From assembly GCA_026413225.1 (NCBI GenBank), contig CM048552.1:166296053-166360052 (forward strand): a stretch of 64,000 nucleotides of DNA. The letters are read 5' to 3'. The position numbers and the translations under genes were made by a program. The notes beneath the pieces are model-generated. The model ran no database searches and had not been told where the DNA came from. It worked only from the letters and a program-made list of their open reading frames with translations. Shown piece after piece: positions 37,163-47,677 of this stretch. Origin of the DNA: Otis tarda. Lineage: Eukaryota > Chordata > Aves > Otidiformes > Otididae. Position 1 is the stretch's first letter; the number at the start of each line of letters is the position of its first letter.

Positions 37163-37470
37163 TTTTTTCCTTCCCTTCTCTTTTCCCTTCCCTTCTCTTC
37201 TGCCTTGCCTTGCCTTGCCTCGCCTCGCCTCGCCTTTCTTCTGCACCTTCCCTTCCCTTCCCTTCCCTTCCCTTCCCTTCCCTTCCCTTCCCTTCCCGCA
37301 CTTTCCCGCACCTTCCCGCACCTTCCCTTCCCTTCCCGCACCTTCCCTTCCCTTCCCGCACCTTCCCTTCCCTTCCCGCACCTTCCCTTCCCGCACCTTC
37401 CCGCACCTTCCCAAACCTTCCCTTCCCGCACCTTCCCGCACTTTCCCGCACCTTCCCTTCCCTTTCCCCT
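37163..37470. repeat. Hierarchical pentanucleotide satellite (CCTTC)n
   Basis: About 300 bp of pyrimidine-only or nearly pyrimidine-only pentamers on the plus strand. It begins with irregular TTCCC units, then four CTTGC-type and three to four CTCGC-type units (37202-37234), then a pure CCTTC run, then mixed CCTTC and CCGCA units. Three identical 20-bp higher-order units (CCTTCCCTTCCCTTCCCGCA) fill 37321-37380, followed by 15-, 10- and 10-bp versions. Because the period is five and stop codons are absent, all frames stay open on both strands. The frames of 92-155 codons here are artefacts. Confidence 0.97.
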
Positions 37471-37479
37471 CACTCTAGG

Positions 37480-40400
37480 CTAAACAAACTAGGTTATCTT
37501 TGCCTCTTCTGTACTTGCTTTATCCATCCTAATGGCCCTCTGCTCTACCCCCATCACAGTAATTCAGATGAGGACTCACAGGTGCCTAGTGAAGAGGAAT
37601 ACTGACTTCACTCCGTTCACTGACTGTACGCATGATTCTGCTCGTGAAAGAAAACATACTACCAAGTCTACTTGATCTGTGTGTGTCTGTGAGCAATTTT
37701 GTCTGCTATGAGTATAAACCAAGCTAGCAACAACAAGAGTTACAGAGTATGAATTTTCCTTAGTTTTCAGTACTATATTCATTATTTCAACAGTGTGGTT
37801 GGTATAAATTCTTGCATAAAGCTATCTCTCCCTTTTCTCCAAAATACTGTGAACCAGTTTAACAATCTGGCTTTAACCCAGATAAAAAAAAATCTATTTG
37901 ACCCCTACAAAGCCCACAAACTACAAGAGATGCATTATTTAATTTTTGAGAGATAGTATTAAGCACTATATTACAGTATGTTGAAAAGAAGAATCAGAAG
38001 GCCAAGTACCCTATTTCAAAAAGCAATTGCTTTCTTTAGTGTATTAAAGTTAAATATCAATATAATCTCTGTGTATTCAAGCATTTTCTTTCTTAGTGAG
38101 TGTAATCTCTTATGAAATAAGTTTGAAAATAAGAAGATGAAAACAAATAAAGACTTTTTAAAAAATAAAGTGCTAAAACTTCACAACAGACTACAAACCT
38201 CGCAAGCTATATTCAAACAAAAACTGTTACATTAGAAAAAATAATGCTAGCTCTCCCTGTCTCTTTCAACAACACTTGAACATTATGTACCCTTTTAGAA
38301 ATACTGTGGATTTATCATGTGATGTGTCTTCCAAATAAGAATACATCTCTGCAGAAAAAAGCTCACATTATGTATTGATGGCACATTAGGAGACCCTGTC
38401 TCCAAGCTGTCAGGAAAATTAATAAAATAGCTAATACAGTACACTTTCAGAAATACCGGCTTTGACTACAAATGTTAAGGACAGTTCAGCTTAGTAAGTA
38501 AAAGAATTATCTTGTCAGTAAAATTGAAGTAAATAATGAACTGCTCAATTTAGATTAGAGTAGAAAATATACTTATGCTGGAGTAAACTACTACAGAGTT
38601 CCTTGCATTCAAAGTTAAATTAAACAAATATGCTAGTTAACAGTTTTATAACTTTAACAGACATTTTAAACTGAGTCAAAACCTTTAATAACATTACAGA
38701 ATAACTAATGTCCCATACTTGTGATATGCTGAGTAACCTCATTTGTCACTGAAGTCAGGGGGAGGTAAGTATATTCAAAACATTTATAGATTCTATTTTT
38801 AATTAAAATGTTGCAGCATGAACCCAAGGGAACAGATTAAGTACTTCTACACTTACAGTCACAGAAGTTTCATTCAAGTTCCACATAATTTTGTCTTACA
38901 GTTTAAATTAATATTTATACACCTTAATTTAAAATTAAAATTCATATCCAAATCTAGTTTAAAAAAAATTCTTTAAAATTATAGATTAAATTTCACCTCT
39001 GCAATAATCATACAAAGCCAGTCAACAACATTAATTCTTGGATCTTAGTCACTGATACTCCACAGCAAATTTGAAATGGTTCAGTGCAAAGAAGCCATAA
39101 AGCCAACTTCTTAAGTTCTGAGGATTCCCTATAGAGCTGCTATAATGGTGTATATTTTGGGTTCATGCCCAAAGGAGATTCCCTTATAAGATGGGGTTAG
39201 TCAAAGATCTCTTACTGCCAGAATAAACCTATGGGCCGTGAGCACAAGTGCAAATAGAAGTAACCTTAAGGCGAGTGACGTTATATTTATGACTGGACTG
39301 AACTGCAGCCAAATCTCTCTTCTGAGAGAATGAGACAGGCACTCAGTTATTTCTCAGGTCCAGCAAAACAAGGCTAGCAGATCTTGTCATATAAGTACAT
39401 GTCATAATTTTATATATATTATTTTAAATTATATAGAAATGTAACAATTAAAATGGCAAAACATACTTGCCACAATGAATCTATGATCTAACTTATAATA
39501 CTTAGTAAGACATGCAAAATGCTTAAAACTCTTAATAACATAATAACTACTGTTAATATTTCATCCTCAAAAATAAACTATCAGTAAATAAATTATCCTA
39601 AAGACTAACATTGTTATTATTTTCTTTGAAACATAAAAAAGAAAAAAGTGGAAAAGATGTTATCACTTCTTCTGGCTTGATTTATATATTTTCACCCTGT
39701 AGAAGATTTAACTTCTTTTTTAAACACTGTCAATTCCTACTGTGTCCTTCAACATTTCCATTAGCAGATTTGAGAACATTAGCCTGGTGGATTTTATTTT
39801 CTTTAATCCTAGTGCTTTAATTTTTGTAATCTTACCTCTAGTTATTGCTTTTTCCTGTCCCAGTTCATAATGTACAAAGTTTATTCAACTTTGACAATAT
39901 TTTTATCTTTTTTTTTTTAGTTTATGAATCATTCAACTATTTATCCTAGAATTTAGTGTGTATATATATATGTATAAATGTATAAACATATAAATAAATA
40001 TATAATTATTTCTGTAGATTTGAATTATATTCTAATTGTCATACATATGAAAGTTCTGATTTACTCTGATTATCTTCCTTTCTGTGGCTTACTTAAACTG
40101 TAATTTTAAATTTCATCTATAAAAATTAGAGAGAGAAACTCTTCCACAAAATTAATCTCTTCACTTAAAAGTTAAATTTCCAAGAAATAACATTTATTAC
40201 AAGCAAAACCAGATTTTTAAAGTTTTGATAACCAATCTTCCTTCCTTGTGATTAATTTTTATTATTCACAAATAATACATTTATATTTTACAAGGATTTT
40301 TCCTTCCAAACTGGGACACTTTATCTATGCCTTGCTTCCTTTCCTTAAGAGAGCAGTTCATGCAAGCTGCTTGCTCTCAGCTGGCAGTCTGAAAATTTCT

Positions 40401-41909
40401 TGTAAGTAATTGAGAATTTCATTGTTTTGAAGTGTTATTTGCAATTGGTAACTGATGCTTCTTTTTGGTTTGTTTTTTTTTTTTTCTGTGCTCCAGATGT
40501 TAAATTGAGTTTTGAATCAGCTCTCACTGGCCTGTACTTTGAATGAAAAGTTCTAATTACTGTGATTTTTAAAACCCTTCTGGTGTGTCAATTTCAAAAA
40601 ACATGAGGCATAGAAAAAGTGTTATCATCTTTCTTGTTTCTCACTCTTGTTATTTTTCTTTTTCAAAAGGAAAATAGTTTAGAAAAGGGAAGACTAGACT
40701 ATTCAAAGTAGCTTCAGATGGTGCTATAGTCAATATCAACACCCATATGCATGGAAGAGATATATTGCCAAGTCAGATGTTTTGTTCTTAGCATACTGAT
40801 AAGATCTGCTGAAAATGTTGCAATATTATTGATAGTACTGGGAAGTGGAAAGTTCCACCAACTGTGTAAACTCCTGTACACATATAGAGATCATGCTACT
40901 AGATCAAACCATTGATCTAGAAGCAGTGAAGCAATAGCCCAACAGTAACATGGTAGAAAAGAAGTGGACCAAAATCAAATTTATCCTTTAATCCTTAATT
41001 GTTTATCACTGTACAATTCTTTTTAATTAGACTTTAGTTTCTAAAGGAAGAGTTTATAACTTGTCTACATTAGCAGAGCCAAGCTTTTTATTTCAGTTGT
41101 TCAAGAAGAGATGGAGGTTGCATGCTTGACACAGAGATGCCCTGCCCCAGAGTAGCAAAGGGGTCTAGGCTCAGCCCTTTGCCTCTTACTTTCTTATTGA
41201 AGGACTATGGATAGAAAATTTTCTGGAGTCATGCCATGAGATGGAGAAACAGGGGATATTTTCCTTTGGGACTAAATAGTGACATATGTTTTCTTCTGAA
41301 AATAAATACGATGTAGAAATGTCCCAGCTAAACTGCTCTTTTCATAGACCTAGTCTGCATGTCCTTTTTACTTTTACTGTTTAAAAATATGGGACAAGTT
41401 TGAAGCTCTAGTGGCACAATTTTTCACAGTGCTGTGGCTATTTTGCAATGTATGTTGATATTATCATGTGCTTTATTAAGATATATTAGTAATCTGTTTC
41501 TGGGCGAGTCTGTTGGTATCTACTAAATAAGTAATTTCTCAGTTTCTCACTATAAAAAAAAACCTGATCTAAATATATATATTTTTGTGACCTTGAAAAG
41601 AAATCTGATGTTTAATCAGAAATATATAATATTAAATTTTATAAGACTCATAGATTTTACAAGGGACGAAACTCTCCTTCTGTTCAAAAGTAAGCTGGTC
41701 TCTATCAGACAGTGATTTAGAAAATGCCTTTCCCTCTTTACCCTCCCACAGTAGTGATATACTCTTACTAACTCTTTGGGAAGCAAGGATTTATAGTAAA
41801 AACATATCACTGTCTGTTTGACAGTGTTACACAATATGAAAATACGGAGTACCTTGATACTGAAAAAAACAAGTGAAGTACTTTCTGCAGCTCAGGCATA
41901 CATTGGTTT
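37480..41909. other. Unique AT-rich non-coding DNA
   Basis: A 4.4 kb interval with no gene or known repeat family recognised. It is strongly AT-rich, especially 38900-40300, with TA-rich stretches near 39410 and 39957-40005. A 9-bp perfect hairpin occurs at 40899-40920. The open frame at 39611-39820 has no domain. Confidence 0.55.
40899..40920. repeat. Perfect 9-bp inverted repeat (hairpin)
   Basis: CTAGATCAA and TTGATCTAG flank the four-base loop ACCA. There is no T run and no adjacent gene. Function unknown. Confidence 0.55.
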
Positions 41910-42396
41910 TCCAGGTAGAGTAGTGTGGGTTATTTGGAAAGCAATGGACATATGGTGAACAATCCAGACACAATGGGACTGTTTAATCTGTGAGCTGGAG
42001 GCCTCTGCAGGCAGCAGGCCATCAATGTAGTGGATGGGAATATGAGCAAGTGTATCAATGTACGCGAATGTAGCGAACTGAGTTATGCAGATGGGAATAT
42101 GGGTGAATGTATCAAAGTGAACAGGATCTGAGCACAATGGACAAAGCAAGAATACGTGCTGAGAAGCAACAGTACGATGGACAAAGTAAGAAGTACATGA
42201 CTGTATCCAGTATACATCTTTAACCAATCAAATTATTGCTTTAGGTGTATGGACAGCACATACTAACCAATCAACAAATGGCTTGCACATGAACAGGTAC
42301 TAAAATATCTATATAAACCGAGCTATTAGGGCAATAAAGTGGCATTTGCTTGATCACATTGGTCGATGTGCAGTGTCCGTGACTCCCGCGTCAACA
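41910..42396 (+). mobile_element. Class II (alpharetrovirus/ERVK-like) LTR
   Basis: The right half has LTR promoter architecture in the right order: CCAAT boxes at 42224-42228 and 42267-42271, a TATATAAA box at 42310-42317, AATAAA at 42333-42338, then GGCATTTG and a CATTGGT block, ending TCAACA at 42391-42396. The stretch from the TATA box to CATTGGT resembles the layout of avian leukosis-type LTRs. The upstream part contains two pairs of diverged direct repeats (GATGGGAATATG units at about 42035 and 42091, and ATGGACAAAG units at about 42139 and 42176), typical of a U3 enhancer. The left boundary is uncertain and no target duplication or primer-binding site was identified, so it is probably a solo LTR. 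The minus-strand frame at 41892-42227 is spurious. Confidence 0.75.
42310..42317 (+). promoter_or_regulatory. LTR TATA box
   Basis: TATATAAA lies 16 bases upstream of the AATAAA signal of the class II LTR, with CCAAT boxes 40-90 bases further upstream. That is the expected U3 promoter order. Confidence 0.7.
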
Positions 42397-42838
42397 GGGT
42401 AGAAACTTAGACTACTTTCAAGGAATATTTGCCTCAGTCATTTCTCATGTTACTGTCTACTGTTTGACAGTGAGCAGTACAATGCCTGTTATGTCATGAA
42501 AAATCATAAATATTGTAACTACTTACAATTTTGATATCTTTTCTTTTGCACTTGAAAGGCATTACCGAATTTATTACAGGTTCTGAACTGAAAAAAAAAT
42601 TACTAAAACAGATAGTAACAAAACCAAAATGTAAAGCCTAGTTTTTAATCTAAACTATTTCTGGAACTTAATACTCAACCACTCTTATTGTTGAAAGTAT
42701 TAACAGTATGTCTGGTTTAAAAATAGTAGGAAGATAAACTGAATGGTACAACTTTTCCTTAACAGTGTCCTAACAGACAGCAAAATTTACTGAGATCTTT
42801 TCATCCTAAGAAAACCTTTAGTGGAAAACATATGTTTT

Positions 42839-42871
<33 letters not shown>

Positions 42872-45171
42872 ATGAAGCTACAACAAGGCAAGTTAGGCTT
42901 AAATTAATATGACCTACATATTTTTAATTAGACTTGAAAGATCATTGATGATTGTTTCTCAAGCTGAGAAAAGCAAAATCAGTGTTGTAGATTATGCAGA
43001 TGTTGTGATATAGACTATGAACTGTCCTTTTAAAAATGGAAGGTAAAAGACTTCAAATTTGAGAAAGGAAGAATTTACTTTACATTTCCAGTCAACCTGA
43101 ATGGCTTACTCTGCTGGATGCTATAAGGACATGGTGATGATCTCCAGTTTTGTATAGCTTGTTTAAACGAAGTATAATTTCAAAAATTATGCAATGTAGG
43201 TTAGAAAAGAAACATCATTCCCAGTAAATTATTTGATCCTACATTGAAATATTAATCTTAAAAGGCAAACTGATTTGTACATTGTGCTGTCACAGGAACT
43301 CGAAATTAAATGATTGTAAAGAAAGCATAAATATAAATACATTTAACTAGAAGATTAACCTGGTGGGACAGACAAAGAATATATATTTTATTAAGGATTA
43401 TTTAGCAACTTTATCTTTTAGGAAAATAAATTAGGAATTTTTTTTTCCTAAAATGAGAGATAGTGTAAACATTGGCTAAGACAGAAAAATAATGCAAAAA
43501 CACAGGTTAGAAAGAATTACTTATTACACTAGAGAGAAAAAGTCTTGAACGATATTGAATCTTTATTTGAAGTACTAGTATTCAATTTAAAGAAAAAGAA
43601 ATGGAGAATATGAAGACCAAAAGAGAATAAGAGATGACAGTTTGATGGAAACTTGACTATGAATTTCTAGTCAGGCCTGCACCACATAACTGTTAGTGTT
43701 CCTCATAAAACTCGCAATGAAAAATTCTTTTGCATACAGTATTGTGGAAAATACAGCTTAAAATACTGCCATAAATCCTGTGAATGCCATAAACAGACTA
43801 ATAGTGATAAATCAAAAGGAACTAAGAAATAAATCATAAAATGGACAGAAATTTGTGCAGAGAGATAACTGAAGGTAGGTAGGAAAGAGACATGAGTAGG
43901 CCAAGATTTATAATTAATTAAGTGATAAATAAGGTTCCTGATGAATACTTCTGTCATGATTCCATGGAAGTCTAATGCTAATTTTTGCTCCATGAAGATG
44001 CGATTATCATATCAAAGAGCTTGCCAAAGAAGAGGCTCAGTTATGATATGGATACTGAATAGACAGTGGAAGAATAGAAACAATCAGAAATGAAAGACAC
44101 TTATTTAGCTTGATAAGATACGTTTATGGAAATAAAGATATATGAATATCATGATATATGAATTTAAAAAAAAAAAAAAAGGAAGGCTATATAGAAATCT
44201 TTTATAACTGGTTGATATTTTTGGAGGTGGTAAAGACTTAGAAAGAAAACTGTGACCTGTATTTGGAGCACATGTGTACAGACTGCTCAAAATTCCCAGA
44301 GCAGGAGATAGGGAACAAACATGGAAGATTATTGGGAAGATGGAATGGATGAATGATTATGTTATTACCATACCAATGGCCAGATATCTGTATAATACTT
44401 GTAGGTGTTTTAAAAAAATCCAGTACCTGATACTAATCAGTATTTCAAACATTAATCAGAGGAAGGACCTGTCACTGATTCTCTTTACTCAAGAAGGCTC
44501 ATTACAGAGCTTGATTGTAATGTTAGAACTACCACTGAGATGTACTAGTCTAAAATCTGAAGTGTCTTGTCTGCTAAAGAAAGAAATCAAAGCTTGTGAT
44601 TTCATTAGTGCATAATATTAACTTTTTTATTTAATTGCAAGTGGTTTTAGTTCCAGTAATACAAACATGTAGGGGAACATTTTAATGTTAAAAGTAGATT
44701 CCATTAAAATACACTCCCCCTCACACATAATTTAAACATTTTAAATAATTTTAACAAGTATTTAAAGACATTAAGTGTTTTGAGGAATATTAATCAGAAA
44801 GACTTCAATATGACTGTGCTGGTTTGTTTTGATACAAGATCCACTTACTCTTCTGGCAACTTCGTAAAGGTTTATCTAGCTTGATATACATCTATTCTTA
44901 GCACAAGACCTACAGAAAACTCTGGTGGTTTTACTTAATATTTTCTGTTTATTTTGTCCAATGTCCAATACAATATAATACTTAAAGATTGCTAATATAT
45001 GAAGATACATAAAGACAAGGACGCCTCTCTCTCTCTCCTTGTCAAATACCACAACAGTATGTGAAAGAGCTATTTTTTTTTCCATGTTTATCTTCTTCCA
45101 GCCCAACTTCAGCTCCTTTTCAGCATAAGGTCTCATCTGAATAGGAAGACTAGACAATGATTTAACCCTAG
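42397..45171. other. Unique AT-rich non-coding DNA
   Basis: No gene or repeat family recognised. A TA/TG microsatellite lies at 42840-42872, and A-rich runs occur near 44164-44180. The short frames at 43703-43993, 44274-44615 and 44876-45223 have no domain and AT-driven composition. Confidence 0.55.
42840..42872. repeat. (TA)5(TG)10 microsatellite
   Basis: Five TA units followed by ten TG units, read directly. Confidence 0.95.
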
Positions 45172-45775
45172 TGTGTAGGGTTTGGACTGGGATGGAATTA
45201 ACTTTCCCCGTAACAACCCTCATAGTACTGTGTTTTGTATTTGTAGCCAGAACGTTGTTGATATCACATCAATATTTTGGCTACTCTTGAGCAGTGCTGA
45301 CCCAGCATCTGTCTCTCCAACCACCTCCCAGACCTGCTTCAAAGGCCGGTAGGCTGAGAGTGGGCAAGAGATTTGGAGAGGACATAGATGGGATTGCTGA
45401 CCCAAACTGACCAAAGGGCTATTTAATATCACATGGTGTTGTGCTCAGCAATAAAAGCTAAGAAAAAGGAGGAGGAGGGACATATTTATTATTAAAATGT
45501 TTGTCTTCAGTAACAACTGCTACATGTACTGAGACACAGATATTAATTCCTAGGAAGTGGCTGGACACCACTTGCTGTTGGGAAGTGAAGAGTAACTTTT
45601 TAAAAATTTCCTTTGCTTCTGTGCACAGCCTTTTCTTCATTAAACTGCCTTTAACTTGACCCACAAGTTTATCTTATTTATCTTATTTTATTTTTTTCCC
45701 CTGTCCTTCTGAGGAGGAGAAGTGATAAAGCAGCTTGGTGGGCGTTTGGTGGCCAGTGAAAGTGAGCCCACCACA
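45172..45775 (+). mobile_element. ERVL-like LTR, about 0.6 kb
   Basis: A plus-strand LTR. It starts at TGTGTAGGGTTTGGACTGGG, has a block GACCCAAACTGACCAAAGGG shared in kind with the LTRs at 51398 and 55300, an ATTAAA polyadenylation signal at 45639-45644 followed by the characteristic CTGCCTTTAACTTGACCCAC, and ends in CCCACCACA at 45775. A primer-binding-site-like sequence follows eight bases later, which indicates a 5' LTR of a deleted provirus. Family assignment is from remembered avian ERVL LTR features. Confidence 0.82.
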
Positions 45776-46029
45776 GTCTATTTTGGTGCCCAAGATGGGG
45801 CACTTGAGGGATTTGAGATAAGGACAGTATTAGTGAGAGGTAACAGGTAAAATATGGACTGAATATTGCCAGAGAGCAGAATAATTGCAGGGATTTTTTA
45901 TATTTATTTATTTATTTATTTATGATTGTGCTGAAAGGAAAAGGAATGGAGTTTGTGTAACTTGTCCACCTTTGTCAGTGTTGTTAGGTAGTTATTTTGA
46001 CTTTAGTATAGGAAATTATTTTTGAGGGT
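45776..46029 (+). mobile_element. Retroviral leader remnant with primer-binding-site-like sequence
   Basis: Directly after the LTR comes GTCTATTT and then TGGTGCCCAAGATGGGGC (45784-45801). This has the form of a tRNA primer-binding site, starting TGG as the complement of a tRNA 3' CCA. TTGAGATAAGGACAG follows. The rest of the interval is AT-rich with a (TTTA)n run at 45901-45923, and no gag frame is visible. It is the start of an internal region that has been lost or interrupted by the LTR at 46030. Confidence 0.65.
45901..45923. repeat. (TTTA)n microsatellite
   Basis: About five to six TTTA units, read directly, within the presumed retroviral leader remnant. Confidence 0.9.
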
Positions 46030-46900
46030 TGTACTGGGTTTCCATGGCAAGGTTTCTGGTAGCACAGAGGCTACAGGGGTGGCTTCTGTGAGAAGACACC
46101 AGAAGCTGCCCTGATGTCAGACAGAGCCAGTTCCAGTTGGCTCTAAGACAGATTCACCACTGGCCAAAGCTGAGCCAACTAAGGACCTTGGTAGCGCCTC
46201 TGTGATAACATATTTAGAAAGGGTGCAACAGCAGCCGGTAGAGAGGAGTGAGAAAATTTGAGAGAAACAACCTTGCACACACCAAGGTGACTGAAGGAGG
46301 ATGAGGAGAAGAGGAGCTCCAGGAGCCAGGGTAGACATTCCCTTGCAGCCTGTGTGAATACTATGCTGAAGAAGGTTGTCCCCCTGCAGCCCATGGAGGT
46401 CTACAGATATCCACCTGGTCTGCAGATATCCACCTGCAGCTCATGGAGGGCCCCATGCTGGAGCAGGTGTATATGCCTGAAGGAAGCTGTGAGCCCATGG
46501 AGAGCCCACACTGGAGCAGATTTTTCTGGCAGGACCTGTGAACCCATGGGGGACATATGCTGGAGCAGTCTGTTCCTGAAGCACTGTACTCTATGTAAAG
46601 AAACCATGCTGGAACAGTTTTTGAAGAATTGCAGCTCGTGGGAAGGACTCAAGTTGGAGAATTTTGTGAAGGACTGTATCCTGTGGGAGGGACCCAATGC
46701 TGGAGCAGAGGAAGAGTGTGAGGAGCAGCAGAGATAGTGTGTGATGAACTGACCGCAACCCCCATTCCTCCTCCCCGCTGCACTGCTCAGGGAAGAGAGA
46801 GGAGGTAGGTGAGTCAGAAGTGAAGTTGATCTTGGGAAGAAGGGAGGTGGGGGGAACATGGTTTTAGTTTTGTTCTTATTTCTCAGCATCTAAAATATAA
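46030..46900 (+). mobile_element. ERVL-like LTR related to the 1.1 kb family, 3'-truncated
   Basis: A plus-strand LTR starting TGTACTGGGTTTCCATGGCA. It shares modules with the 1.1 kb LTRs A to C: a TATTTAG TATA-like element at 46211-46217, CCCCTGCAGCCCATGGAGG near 46380, a series of CATGCTGGAGCAG-type repeats, and GATGAACTGACCGCAACCCC near 46744. Its beginning and body differ enough to be a separate family. Homology fades near 46900, before the expected AATAAA and terminal CA, so the 3' end is missing. The 127-codon frame at 46354-46737 comes from the repeat-rich, GC-rich LTR body and is not supported as a gene. Confidence 0.82.
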
Positions 46901-47677
46901 TCAAGTTAATGATGTCTTAACTACTTTACTGCATATTTACTTTTTAATATATTCTTGGATGAACTATCATTAGACAAGTGATGACTGTGCATATGCAACT
47001 ACTGACAGTGCATGTTCCAAAAAAGAAGAGTGAAGGTATAAGAACAGATGAGACATATACCTCACAGTTCATGATTTCATGTGCTGAACAAGATCTTCAC
47101 CTGCTGTAAATCAGTTCATAAAATGTTAGGTGGAAATCTTTGGACTTCTGTGATTTGCAACTCATACAGACCTGCCTTACTCACGCCAATGGCTCATGAC
47201 CAATGGAACAGCCAAACTGCATGACAACTCAATCTATTTTTCACACTTATTTTAACATATTGGCAAATAAAATCTTACAATTTTAGTACATGGCTGAGAT
47301 TTCAAAAAAAAAACAACAACAGATCTTCAGCTCTCCACAGAAAAAGTAACAAGGATACACACATGTTTCAATCATGTAATTTTTTTTTTTTAAGAGATAA
47401 GCTATGCCATTACTGTACTATAAAAGGAAAAAGATATGAAGGAATTAGAAACAAGTATCTCTGTTAAAAATAGTCATCAGAGCTTAAATATCAGTGAGAT
47501 CCAGCAGACGGATTCAAGATGCCACTGGAGAACTGGAACTGTGGCTCTGGTGAACATCCAGGGTGTCATTGATGGAGCCCATGGTAGAGTTTGGGTTCAG
47601 TGCCATGGGAGAGTCTTGTAGGAGATCCATGATATCCAGTTTAGGAGAGCCATGAGAGCTATTATTCATGTGGAAAT
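46901..47677. other. Unique non-coding DNA
   Basis: No gene or repeat family recognised. AT-rich with A and T homopolymer runs near 47307 and 47381. The short frame at 47436-47621 has no domain. Confidence 0.55.

Noticed and set aside
37117-37605. Long open frames (92-155 codons) on both strands over the pentamer tract
   Set aside because: They are open only because the five-base repeat lacks stop codons in every frame. The products are Pro/Ser/Leu/Phe or Gly/Lys/Arg/Glu repeats with no domain.
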